In this document: piece after piece, positions 41,692 to 50,370 of the stretch
How positions within the stretch are numbered: position 1 is the first letter of the stretch
Layout of the letters: each line of letters begins with the position of its first letter
Source of the DNA: Niveispirillum fermenti
GTDB taxonomy: Bacteria > Pseudomonadota > Alphaproteobacteria > Azospirillales > Azospirillaceae
DNA: 64,000 nucleotides
Assembly: GCF_048066175.1 (NCBI RefSeq)
Contig: NZ_JBLTXA010000005.1
Location: 270,060 to 334,059 of the forward strand
Reading direction: 5' to 3'
Notes under the pieces: model-generated
The model's input: the letters and a program-made list of their open reading frames with translations, nothing else
What the model was told of the DNA's origin: nothing
Databases searched by the model: none
Made by a program: the position numbers and the translations under genes

Positions 41692-44430
41692 GTGACGACC
41701 AGCAGCAAAACCCGTTCCGATGGCGGCTCCGCCGCCGCCATTTCCCCCATGATGGCCCAGTATCTGGACATCAAGCGGCAGCATCCCGGCTCGCTGCTGT
41801 TCTACCGCATGGGCGATTTCTACGAACTGTTCTTCGATGACGCGGTCCAGGCGGCCGGCGCGCTGGATATCACCCTGACGCGGCGCGGCCAGCACCAGGG
41901 GGAGGATATCCCCATGTGCGGCGTGCCCGTCCACAGCCATGAGCAATATCTGTCCCGCCTGATCCGGGCCGGATTCCGCGTGGCCATCTGCGAGCAGACC
42001 GAGGATCCGGCCGAAGCCCGCAAGCGCGGCGGCAAGTCGGTGGTGCGGCGCGACGTGGTGCGCGTCGTCACCCCCGGCACCATCACCGAGGACGGGCTGC
42101 TGGATGCCCGGTCCAACAATTACCTGGCCGCCCTGGCCGAGGCCGGGGGGGAGGGCGGCCTGGCCTGGCTGGACCTGTCCACAGGCGAACTGACCCTGTG
42201 CCCCGTGGAAAGGGACGGCCTGGCCTCGCTGCTGGCCCGGCTGTCGCCGGGGGAACTGCTGTTGCCGGAACGGCTTTTCGCCGCCGAGGGGATGGGGCCG
42301 CTGTGGGATGAATGGCGCGCGCGCCTGACGGTGCAACCCAATCCCCGGTTCGACAGCGAGAACGGGCGCAAGCGCCTGCTGTCGCTTTACAATGTCGGTA
42401 CGCTGGACGCCTTCGGCGCCTTCAGCCGGGCCGAGGTGGCGGCGGCCGGCGCGCTGGTCGATTACGTGGAGCTGACGCAGAAGGGCCGCCTGCCGCGCTT
42501 CGACATCCCCCGCCGCCAGCCCGCCGGCCAGGTGATGGAGATCGACCCCGCCACGCGCCGCAACCTGGAACTGACCCGCACCCTGACGGGTGACCGCAAG
42601 GGCAGCCTGCTGGCCGCCATCGACCGGACTGTGACGGGGGCGGGCGCGCGGCTGCTGGCCGGCCGGCTGTCGGCCCCGCTGACCGACCCGGCCCGCATCG
42701 ACCGACGCCTGGACATGGTGGCCCATCTGGCCGGCGAGACGGCGCTGCGCGTCGATATGCGTGAAGAACTGCGCCGCACGCCGGATGTGGAGCGCGCCCT
42801 GTCCCGCCTGACCCTGGACCGCGGCAGCCCGCGCGACCTGGCCTGTGTGCGCGATGCGCTGGAACGCGCCGTGTCGCTGCGCGGGCGCCTGGCCTACGGC
42901 GATGGTGGCCTTGCCATGCCGCTGCCGCCGGGGCTGGCGCGCATCGCTGTCGGCCTGGCCGGCGGTCCGGGTGCCGATCACGAGGGGCTGATCGCCCTGC
43001 TGTCGCGCGCGCTGGGACCGGACCTGCCGTTGCTGGCGCGCGACGGCGGGTTCGTGGCGTCCGGCTATTCCGCACCGCTGGACGAGTTGCGCATGCTGCG
43101 CGACGACAGCCGCCGCCATATCGCCAACCTGCAGGCGCAGTATGTCGAGCAGACGGGCATCCCGTCCCTGAAGATCCGGCACAATAACGTGCTGGGCTAT
43201 TACATCGAGGTGACGGCCGTCCATGCCGACAAGCTTATGTCGGAAAAGCACAGGGCCGATTTCATCCACCGCCAGACCATGGCGGGGGCCGTGCGGTTCA
43301 CCACGGTCGCCCTGTCCGAACTGGAACGCAAGGTGGCGGAGGCCGGTGACCGGTCGCTGGCCCTGGAACTGGAGATTTTCGCGCAACTGGCCCGGGCGGT
43401 GATCGATCTGGCCGATCCCATTGCCGTGACGGCCCGCGCGCTGGCCACGCTGGATGTCACCACGGCGCTGGCCGATCTGGCCGTCGATGCCGGGTGGTGC
43501 CGGCCCGAAATGGCCGCTGACCTGTCGTTCGAGATCAGGGGCGGCCGGCATCCCGTCGTGGAACAGGCCCTGGCCGAGGCCGGCGGCGGCCCCTTCGTGG
43601 CCAATGATTGCGACCTGTCGCCGGGCGGGCGGCTATGGCTGCTGACCGGCCCCAACATGGCGGGTAAATCGACCTTCCTGCGCCAGAACGCGCTGATTGC
43701 CGTGCTGGCGCAGATGGGCAGCTTCGTGCCCGCCCGCGCCGCCCGCATCGGCACCGTCGACAAGCTGTTCAGCCGCGTCGGCGCCGCCGACGATCTGGCC
43801 CGCGGCCGGTCGACCTTCATGGTGGAGATGGTGGAAACGGCCACCATCCTGAACCAGGCGACCCGCCATTCCCTGGTGATCCTGGACGAGATCGGGCGCG
43901 GCACGGCCACATTCGACGGATTGTCCATCGCCTGGGCCTGCGTGGAGCATCTGCACGAGGCGGCGCGCTGCCGGGGCCTGTTCGCCACCCATTACCATGA
44001 GTTGACCGCCCTGTCCGCCAAGCTGCCCGACCTGTCCTGCCACACGATGCGGATCAAGGAATGGAAGGGCGAGGTGATCTTCCTGCACGAGGTGGCGGCC
44101 GGCGCGGCCGACCGATCCTATGGCATTCATGTCGCGCGCCTGGCCGGATTGCCACAGGCAGTCATTTCGAGAGCGGAACAGGTGTTGCAGATACTGGAGA
44201 AGGGGGATCAGGCCAGCGCCGCCGCCCGCCTGGCCGAGGACCTGCCGCTGTTTGCCGCCATGGGGGCGCGGCCGCCGCCGCGGCAGGTCGTATCGGAACC
44301 GGAATCATCATTGGTGGAGGCCGAGCTGCGCGATATCAATCCGGACGAGTTGACCCCGCGTCAGGCGCTGGACGCGCTGTACCGGCTGCGGGGCCTGCTG
44401 GGAGCCGGCGGGGGTGGCCAACCTGCTTGA
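41692..44430 (+). CDS. mutS: DNA mismatch repair protein MutS
   Basis: 912 residues from GTG at 41692. Mismatch-binding domain I begins MMAQYLDIKRQHPGSLLFYR with the Phe-x-Glu reader as GDFYELFF. The connector, lever and clamp follow, then the ATPase: Walker A GPNMAGKST, Walker B VILDEIGRGTATFDG and ATHYHEL. The C-terminus ends in a helix ELTPRQALDALYRLRGLL for MutL/tetramer contacts. Full length and intact, so mismatch repair should work. No mutL in the window. Confidence 0.98.
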   Translation: MTTSSKTRSDGGSAAAISPMMAQYLDIKRQHPGSLLFYRMGDFYELFFDDAVQAAGALDITLTRRGQHQGEDIPMCGVPVHSHEQYLSRLIRAGFRVAICEQTEDPAEARKRGGKSVVRRDVVRVVTPGTITEDGLLDARSNNYLAALAEAGGEGGLAWLDLSTGELTLCPVERDGLASLLARLSPGELLLPERLFAAEGMGPLWDEWRARLTVQPNPRFDSENGRKRLLSLYNVGTLDAFGAFSRAEVAAAGALVDYVELTQKGRLPRFDIPRRQPAGQVMEIDPATRRNLELTRTLTGDRKGSLLAAIDRTVTGAGARLLAGRLSAPLTDPARIDRRLDMVAHLAGETALRVDMREELRRTPDVERALSRLTLDRGSPRDLACVRDALERAVSLRGRLAYGDGGLAMPLPPGLARIAVGLAGGPGADHEGLIALLSRALGPDLPLLARDGGFVASGYSAPLDELRMLRDDSRRHIANLQAQYVEQTGIPSLKIRHNNVLGYYIEVTAVHADKLMSEKHRADFIHRQTMAGAVRFTTVALSELERKVAEAGDRSLALELEIFAQLARAVIDLADPIAVTARALATLDVTTALADLAVDAGWCRPEMAADLSFEIRGGRHPVVEQALAEAGGGPFVANDCDLSPGGRLWLLTGPNMAGKSTFLRQNALIAVLAQMGSFVPARAARIGTVDKLFSRVGAADDLARGRSTFMVEMVETATILNQATRHSLVILDEIGRGTATFDGLSIAWACVEHLHEAARCRGLFATHYHELTALSAKLPDLSCHTMRIKEWKGEVIFLHEVAAGAADRSYGIHVARLAGLPQAVISRAEQVLQILEKGDQASAAARLAEDLPLFAAMGARPPPRQVVSEPESSLVEAELRDINPDELTPRQALDALYRLRGLLGAGGGGQPA

Positions 44431-44534
44431 CAAGCGTCGGGCGGGAAAATCATATGGGGATTGCAAGGATTGCCGGCGCCGACATCCGTCGGCTTGGCTT
44501 CACGCGACATGGGCCGCGCGGCGGCGGTCGCCGC

Positions 44535-44577
44535 CATGCCGAGCGTCGATGAGTTCTACTCATCGACGCTCGGCATG
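44535..44577. repeat. Perfect 19-base inverted repeat, 5-base loop
   Basis: Arms of 19 bases (44535-44553 and 44559-44577, starting CATGCCGAGC and ending GCTCGGCATG) match without error around loop TTCTA. It is in the 170-base gap between mutS and the methyltransferase gene, 23 bases before the latter's start. There is no T-run. It is the longest perfect hairpin I found in the window. Confidence 0.9.
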
Positions 44578-44600
44578 AGCATCTCAGAATGGGCGATTGC

Positions 44601-45236
44601 ATGACGCAAACACAGAAAATCTTCCAGGACGTTTACAAAAGCGAGATTTGGGGAAAAGACAAATCCGGATTTTGCAGCGGCCTGGGCAGTGTCGACCCGG
44701 ATATCGTGCTGCCTTATTGCCGGGCCGTGCTGTTTTTCCTCAACGCCATCGGCCAGAAGCAGAGCGTGGTCGATTTCGGCTGCGGCGACTTCAAGGTCGG
44801 TTCCAGGCTGCGTCCCTATTTCGCGGCATACACGGCCTGCGACATCGTGCCGGAACTGATCGAAAGCCATAAGCAGCAGTACAAGGATCTGAATGTCGAT
44901 TTCCGTTGTATCGATGCGACAGTGGAGGAATTGCCGCAGGCGGAAATCATCATCATCCGCCAGGTGCTTCAGCATCTGAGCAATGCCGATATCCTGAAGC
45001 TTCTGCCGAAGTTCAAGAAATTCAAATATATCATCTTCACCGACCATACACCGGTTCACCGGAAATTCACGCCCAACCTGGATATCACGACGGGCGGCTA
45101 TACGCGCATGCAGGCCGGGAGCGGGCTGGACCTGCTGTCCCATCCCTTCTATCTGGAACCCCGGGTCGAATATCTGCTCTGTGCCGTCCCGTCGGAAAGC
45201 GGCATCATCAAGACCAGCGTCTATCAGATGCATTGA
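44601..45236 (+). CDS. Class I SAM-dependent methyltransferase
   Basis: 211 residues from ATG at 44601 (ATG at 44589 also in frame). Motif I is VVDFGCGDFKVGSRLR, motif II ACDIVPELIESHK, motif IV EIIIIRQVLQHLSNADILK, as in small-molecule methyltransferases of the SAM Rossmann fold. Substrate not predictable. The gene is visibly AT-richer than its neighbours (Lys AAA, Ile and Phe codons in the first 100 bases), which suggests recent acquisition. Convergent with the GMC gene. Confidence 0.85.
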   Translation: MTQTQKIFQDVYKSEIWGKDKSGFCSGLGSVDPDIVLPYCRAVLFFLNAIGQKQSVVDFGCGDFKVGSRLRPYFAAYTACDIVPELIESHKQQYKDLNVDFRCIDATVEELPQAEIIIIRQVLQHLSNADILKLLPKFKKFKYIIFTDHTPVHRKFTPNLDITTGGYTRMQAGSGLDLLSHPFYLEPRVEYLLCAVPSESGIIKTSVYQMH

Positions 45237-45247
45237 GCGGGTGCAGC

Positions 45248-45291
45248 GCGGCTTTCGGCTTCGACCCTGCAGGATCAAAGCCGGAAGCCGC
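45248..45291. terminator. Bidirectional hairpin between convergent genes
   Basis: GCGGCTTTCGGCTT (45248-45261) pairs with AAGCCGGAAGCCGC (45278-45291), one G-T wobble, 16-base loop that itself holds CCTGCAGG. It lies in the 60 bases between the methyltransferase stop and the GMC stop. T-run absent on both sides, so strength is uncertain. Confidence 0.55.
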
Positions 45292-45296
45292 TGCCT

Positions 45297-47135
45297 TCAT
45301 GCGGTTTTCAGTACCGTGGCGGCCGCGCGCAGTGCCATGGCGGCGATGGTCAGCGTGGGGTTGGCCGTGGCGATGGTGGGAAAGGTGGAACTGCCCAGGA
45401 TATAGAGATTGCGATGGTCGAAGCAGCGCAACTCGCTGTCGACCACGGCTGTCTTCGCATCGTCGCCCATGCGGCAGGTGCCGACGATATGGCCGGCCCC
45501 CGAATAGGCGTATTTCTGGCCATTATAGGTGAAGGTCTGCGGCCCGTCGGCGGGGTTCTTGTCGGTCGCCTGCTCGGCCCCCATCCAGTCGAACAACTGG
45601 TCTGCCGCCTTGCGCGCCGCCTCGAACCCCTTCTTGGTATAGTCGGACAAGCTGTAATGGATTTCCGGGCGGGGCAGGCCCAGATGGTCGCGGTACTGCG
45701 CCGACAGGGTGACGCGGTTGTCGGGATCGGCCGTCTGTTCGACCAGGAAGCCGATGCGGAACTGCTTGGTGTAGAGCCCGTTCAAGGCCGCGACCAGCGC
45801 CGCCCCGCCGATGCCGGGGCCCGTGCGGTTGCCCTGATTGTCCTGGCCCGTGACCAGTTGCATCAGCGACCGGTCGGGGTCGCCATAGGGGAAATTCCAG
45901 CCCTCGTTCCCGATCTCGATCCGGAAGGCCGCCCGATCCTTGCGGAAGGCGCCGTCGCGCAGGCTTTCGATGCCCGAGGTCGAAAGCGGCCCGCGATAGG
46001 GATAGATATCCGACGAGGCCTTGGCCCAGGCCAGATAAAGCGGGTGGTCCATCAGATTGCGGCCCACCTGATCGCTGCTGTTGCCCACCCCGCCCGGCGT
46101 GCGGCCGCCATTGGTGGACATCAGGAGCAGTTTGGGCGTTTCGATGGCATGGGCCGCCAGCACATAGGTATGCGCCGTGGCGGTGCCGCGGGCCACGACG
46201 GGACCGCTGGCGCCATCATAGCGCACCCAGTCGATGCCCGTGATGTCCTGGCCATAGCCGCCCGTATTCACCGATACGGCGACACTGTTGTACTGGATCG
46301 TGACATTGCCCGTCTGCAGCGCCGCCTTCAGCGTCACGGACGGGTCATATTTGGCCTGGATGGGACAGATGGGGATGCAGTTGGTATTGCCGCCGCAGGC
46401 CCGCCGCCCCTGATAGGGGCGGGAATTGCGGGCGGCGGGCGTGATGGTGACCTTGACCGGATTGCCGTCGAGCGTCTTGCCATCCACCCCGGCGGCCACA
46501 TACTGATCCACCATCGTGTTGGGCAGGGCCGGCATGGGATATTCATAGCCGGCCGGAAAGGTGATGCCGAGATAGGTCTGGTCCGCCTTGTCCGCCGAAA
46601 CCCCGATCTCCCTTTCCGCCTCGCCGTACCAGACGTCCAACTCGGCATAGGTGACGGGCCAGTCGGTTTCCACGCCATAGGCCGTCTTCATCTGGAAATC
46701 ATTGGGCACGTGTCGCAGGCAGGTGCCCAGCCAGTGCCGCGCGGTGCCGCCATTGATCCGTTCATAGGTGCTGCCGAAGGCCAGCGGCCCCTTCTGGATC
46801 AGATAGGCCTGCCGCGCATTCTGCCAGTTGCGGGCCCCGTTGGTCAGCACGGTCGGCCGCGGCGCGTTCAGCGTGGTGGGATCGGTCAGCGTGAAGGTGG
46901 CGTTATCGCTGAACAGGTCCGGCGTATAGGGCGATTCCGGCACCTTCGCGGGCGACAGGAAGAACCGCTCCATATAGTCATTAACGTTGGGCGGCATCTC
47001 GTCGCCCGCTTCCAGGATCAGGACCTTCCGGCCGGCCAGGGCCAGTTGCTTGGCCATCATGGCCCCGGCGATGCCGGACCCGATGATGACGGCGTCATAG
47101 GCGGGGGTGGCGGTGCTGTTGCTGCTGTCGGTCAT
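45297..47135 (-). CDS. GMC-family FAD oxidoreductase, dehydrogenase large subunit
   Basis: 612 residues from ATG at 47135 (GGGGGAG upstream). FAD-binding GSGIAGAMMAKQL near residue 20, ILEAGDE, a GGTARHWLGTCLRH segment, cysteine-rich CGGNTNCIPICPIQAKYDPS (about 280-300) and the C-terminal GTCRMGDD and SSTFPTIATANPTLTIAAMA. These mark the gluconate/sorbitol/fructose dehydrogenase type of GMC enzyme. A small subunit and a cytochrome c gene follow upstream on the same strand, forming a three-gene membrane dehydrogenase operon. No Tat or Sec signal is visible on this subunit. Substrate probably a sugar, polyol or alcohol. Confidence 0.9.
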   Translation of the reverse strand: MTDSSNSTATPAYDAVIIGSGIAGAMMAKQLALAGRKVLILEAGDEMPPNVNDYMERFFLSPAKVPESPYTPDLFSDNATFTLTDPTTLNAPRPTVLTNGARNWQNARQAYLIQKGPLAFGSTYERINGGTARHWLGTCLRHVPNDFQMKTAYGVETDWPVTYAELDVWYGEAEREIGVSADKADQTYLGITFPAGYEYPMPALPNTMVDQYVAAGVDGKTLDGNPVKVTITPAARNSRPYQGRRACGGNTNCIPICPIQAKYDPSVTLKAALQTGNVTIQYNSVAVSVNTGGYGQDITGIDWVRYDGASGPVVARGTATAHTYVLAAHAIETPKLLLMSTNGGRTPGGVGNSSDQVGRNLMDHPLYLAWAKASSDIYPYRGPLSTSGIESLRDGAFRKDRAAFRIEIGNEGWNFPYGDPDRSLMQLVTGQDNQGNRTGPGIGGAALVAALNGLYTKQFRIGFLVEQTADPDNRVTLSAQYRDHLGLPRPEIHYSLSDYTKKGFEAARKAADQLFDWMGAEQATDKNPADGPQTFTYNGQKYAYSGAGHIVGTCRMGDDAKTAVVDSELRCFDHRNLYILGSSTFPTIATANPTLTIAAMALRAAATVLKTA

Positions 47136-47155
47136 CTTGCGGTCTCCCCCTGGCG

Positions 47156-47638
47156 TCACGACGTGACCGTGATGAAATCGGACAGCGGCGGCGGCGGGCT
47201 GTTCCAATAGCCGAACGGATAATCGGCCGAGCCCATGGGATGCGCCTGCGCCACCTGCCACATGTAGCCGGCCGTATAGGCATCGGCCGACAGGACATAG
47301 CTGATGCCGCCCTTGTACAGGCCGGCCGGCCGGTGCCATGTCCCGCTGTACCAGGCCAGGATGATCGATCTGGCCAGCAGGCCCCTCGGTCCCGTGTCGC
47401 TCAGTATCTTTTCCACAATCGCCGCGTCACTCATGTGGGTGGCGCGATCGATCTTGAAGACATCGATCAGCAGCTTGTAGACCATGCCGTCGGACCGGGC
47501 CGCATTCATGATCTGCAGGTACACGTCGTTGACAGGAAAGGCCGGCTTCAGCAGGCCCGGATCGATACCGGTCAGGACACCCGACAGGGCGATGAAATCA
47601 TCGATCTCCGCCGGGGTTGGGGGAGTGGAACTGGTCAT
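47156..47638 (-). CDS. FAD-dependent dehydrogenase small subunit (sorbitol dehydrogenase-like)
   Basis: 160 residues, mostly helical: FIALSGVLTGIDPGLLKP, MSDAAIVEKILSD, ARSIILAWYSGTWH and SYVLSADAYTAGYMWQVAQAH resemble the small subunit of membrane FAD sorbitol/fructose dehydrogenases. The relatives carry a Tat signal peptide that exports the complex; here the protein starts MTSSTPPTPAEIDDF with none. It ends 20 bases before the GMC start and follows the cytochrome gene by 57 bases. Confidence 0.8.
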   Translation of the reverse strand: MTSSTPPTPAEIDDFIALSGVLTGIDPGLLKPAFPVNDVYLQIMNAARSDGMVYKLLIDVFKIDRATHMSDAAIVEKILSDTGPRGLLARSIILAWYSGTWHRPAGLYKGGISYVLSADAYTAGYMWQVAQAHPMGSADYPFGYWNSPPPPLSDFITVTS

Positions 47639-47695
47639 GTGGGGGCTCTCCGTCGCGCATCGGGGCGTGGGGGTGTGACGGGAACGCGCGCGGGC

Positions 47696-49105
47696 TCAAG
47701 GGGCCGCGCGCTCCAGGATATAGGTGAAGTCGGACGGCGTGCCGGCCGTGTCCACGGCATTGTTGTGGCAGAAGATGCAGGAACTGCTGCTCTGCGGCAC
47801 GGTGCCCTGGATGTAGGTTTCCATGGTCGTGTTGGCCAGGAATTGCGGGAAGGGGAAGCCCGTGGGGTTGGCCTTGTTGTTCTGCTGCGTCGGCCATTGC
47901 GTGCCGATCAGCATATAATGGGCCCAGACCGACCCTTTCAGCGGTGCCTGCCATTTGGCATTCATCTGCTTGTAGGCCTCCACCAGGGCGATCACACGGG
48001 TCACCTGGCTCTTGTACCCGTTGGGGAAGGGCTGGACGGCGGGGTTCCAGGGGTGCGGCGGCGGCTTGTTCACGGGACAATCCGCCGGCGAACAGCCGAC
48101 ACGGTAGAAATTGAACGTGTCCGTGGATTTCAGGCGCGCCACATCATCGGCCTGCGGGACGTTGCGCACATGTTCGAACGTGGACCAGACCCATTGCGGG
48201 AAGCGCTGGACCTTATTGCCGATATGCAGGCCCACCAGCCCCATCTTCTGCTTCTGGCAGGTATCCTTGTCCGGTGTGGCGCCCTTTGTGTAGACCAGCG
48301 CATCCATGGTGTGGAAGGTGGCGGGATCATCGGTGCGGCCCATCACCTTCCAGGCCAGCTTCAGCATGACGGCACCGTCATAGCCGGGGGCGGTGGCCAC
48401 GGGCTGGCCCGGCGTGACGGACCCCGTCACCAGCCCGCCGGGAAAGGTCATCATCGGCCGGGTGGCATTGGGCGGTGTCTGCGTCGGCTTGTAGGCGGCC
48501 TGCCCGGCGCGGGTGTTCAGCTTGTTGCCGATGATGAAATCGTACATCGGCTTGTTGATCAGGATCTGATAGCGGACGTAAAGCCCGTTCTGGTCGATCA
48601 GGGGACCGGTGTCGAAGGGCTGGTCGGCCGCCTCCAGCAGATCGGGGGTCTTGCCAACCATGCTCATCATCGGCGTCGTGCCGTCCACCAGCGCCGCGCA
48701 GGCGGCCGGCGGCGGCGCCACCTGTCCCCAGGCCGGCGGGTCGGGCGTCATGATGGTCAGCGCATCGGCCCAGCCCTGCCACGCGGCGGGCGCATCACCG
48801 CCGGGGCCCGCCCCCTGGCCGATCGCCGTCCGTCCATCCAGCGGCGAGGCGAGCGCCACGAAGCTCTGCCAGGAGAAGGTGTCGAAACTCTGCTGGATCA
48901 GCGTCGGGTCGTTCTTGTCGCCGCTGGTCGGCACGTCGCAGGGCATCAGCGGCGACAGGGCCGCCGGGTCGGCGCGCGTGTTTGCGTTGCAGGTCGCCGG
49001 CTGGGAATAAGGGTCGGGCGTGCCGGCCGCCAGGGATGCGGCCGGGCCGGACAGCAGCAGCCCCAGGCCCGTCAGGGCCAGGGCCGGCAGGTTGAGCATG
49101 CGCAC
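47696..49105 (-). CDS. Cytochrome c-type protein of the GMC dehydrogenase operon
   Basis: 469 residues from a GTG start. Sec signal peptide LPALALTGLGLLLSGPAASLA. Only one heme-binding motif, CIFCH, is visible, near residue 445, in an otherwise unfamiliar domain with several cysteines (CNANTR, MPCDVP, CQKQKM, CSPADCP). WDTFSWQSFVALASP-like and ATFHTMDALVYTKG segments recur in proteins next to GMC oxidoreductases. It should be periplasmic and take electrons from the dehydrogenase. The 116 bases upstream are AT-rich and probably hold the operon promoter. Confidence 0.8.
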   Translation of the reverse strand: MRMLNLPALALTGLGLLLSGPAASLAAGTPDPYSQPATCNANTRADPAALSPLMPCDVPTSGDKNDPTLIQQSFDTFSWQSFVALASPLDGRTAIGQGAGPGGDAPAAWQGWADALTIMTPDPPAWGQVAPPPAACAALVDGTTPMMSMVGKTPDLLEAADQPFDTGPLIDQNGLYVRYQILINKPMYDFIIGNKLNTRAGQAAYKPTQTPPNATRPMMTFPGGLVTGSVTPGQPVATAPGYDGAVMLKLAWKVMGRTDDPATFHTMDALVYTKGATPDKDTCQKQKMGLVGLHIGNKVQRFPQWVWSTFEHVRNVPQADDVARLKSTDTFNFYRVGCSPADCPVNKPPPHPWNPAVQPFPNGYKSQVTRVIALVEAYKQMNAKWQAPLKGSVWAHYMLIGTQWPTQQNNKANPTGFPFPQFLANTTMETYIQGTVPQSSSSCIFCHNNAVDTAGTPSDFTYILERAAP

Positions 49106-49221
49106 CTTCGTTCCCTCCGATGGATTGGATATACGAAAGGTGGCATGAATAAGGGGATATATGCAAGTTTAGCGTTTAAATGGTTTTATGATTATTCAAA
49201 CCCTTTGTTGTTGATGTGGAA

Positions 49222-50229
49222 TCATATGAACCCGATTCCGGCCCATGGCGCCATGGCGGGACGTACCGCAGCCGGGCCGCCGCCGGCCAGCAGCACCGTC
49301 AGCAGCAGCCGTGCCTTGCGCGCGTCCAGGTTGCCGCCATCGATCAGTCCGCTGGCCAGCAGATGCGCCGCCGTGCCCGTGCCCCGGTAGGTGCCATGCG
49401 GGTCGGTGTCGCCCTGGGGACAGCGGCTGACCAGCAGCACCGGCCGGGTCGCGGCAATGGCGGCCAGCGGGGCGGCCAGCGCCTCGGGCACATGGCCGGA
49501 CCCCATGGCTTCCACCACCAGCCCGCCCCAGGCGGGGTCCTGGAAGGCGGCGGCGTGCAGCGCATCGGCGTCCAGCGTCACCGATAGCAACCCCACACGC
49601 GGGATGCGGGCACCGGCCGGCCAGGATAACGGGCCGGGCGCCGGCAGAGGGGCCTGGGACAGGCGCAGCCGGCCTGTGACGATGGTGCCCGCGGGGCCGA
49701 AGCCGGGTGATGCGAAGGCCCCGACCCGCCCGGCATCCATCTTGCGCACGAAGCGCGCCGCGTGCAGTTCACCGGCCATGCAGACGAAGGTGCCGGGCAG
49801 GTGCCGGGGCAACGTCCGGGCCGCGACCAGCGCGTCGCGCAGGTTGCCGGGCCCTTCCGCCCCCGGCGCATCCGCCGTGCGCATGGCACCCGTCAGCACG
49901 ATGGCCGCATCGGCCGGGACCAGCAGGGACAGCAGGAAGGATGTTTCCTCCATCGTGTCTGTCCCCTGCACCACAACGAAGGCGCGTGCGCCGGCAGCGT
50001 GCCGGTCCGCGATGTCGGCGGCCAGGCCTGTGATGTCGGCCAGGGTCAGGTTCTGGCTGCCCACGGTGCGCCGGGGCACGATGGTTACATCCGCATCGTC
50101 GGGACCATCGGCGGTGACGCCCGCCGCCCGCAACAAGGGCGCGCTGTCGGCCGGGCTGGCGCTGCCGGCCACCGAAAGGATTGTGCCGCCCAGAAGGTAG
50201 AGGATCGTCGGTCCGGCCTGGCCGTCCAT
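49222..50229 (-). CDS. L-asparaginase/asparaginase-family amidohydrolase
   Basis: 335 residues from ATG at 50229 (GGGGAG 10 bases upstream; ATG at 50247 is the alternative). The first signature is YLLGGTILSVAG, with the nucleophile Thr of GGTI, and the second is VVQGTDTMEETSFLL, where Gln replaces the usual His before GTDT. LTGAMR and NLRDAL complete the N-terminal domain; the C-terminal half has VEAMGSGHVP and SRCPQGD. No signal peptide, so it is cytoplasmic. It should hydrolyse asparagine to aspartate and ammonia. Confidence 0.88.
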   Translation of the reverse strand: MDGQAGPTILYLLGGTILSVAGSASPADSAPLLRAAGVTADGPDDADVTIVPRRTVGSQNLTLADITGLAADIADRHAAGARAFVVVQGTDTMEETSFLLSLLVPADAAIVLTGAMRTADAPGAEGPGNLRDALVAARTLPRHLPGTFVCMAGELHAARFVRKMDAGRVGAFASPGFGPAGTIVTGRLRLSQAPLPAPGPLSWPAGARIPRVGLLSVTLDADALHAAAFQDPAWGGLVVEAMGSGHVPEALAAPLAAIAATRPVLLVSRCPQGDTDPHGTYRGTGTAAHLLASGLIDGGNLDARKARLLLTVLLAGGGPAAVRPAMAPWAGIGFI

Positions 50230-50370
50230 GATAAGGGGGCTCCCCATATAAGCGGAAAGTGGCTTGTTTGTCGGACAGTATGACAAAATAAGACTAAAGG
50301 CCAGCGCGCGGGCCGTGGAAACCTGCCGGGCCGGCACCCTCATCCACCGGTGCCCCGCCCCAATGTCTCT

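Noticed and set aside
39982..43551. A 1189-codon minus-strand frame opposite the acyltransferase and mutS
   Set aside because: It spans two well-supported plus-strand genes, is Gln/Gly/Arg-rich and has no recognisable motif; a high-GC shadow.
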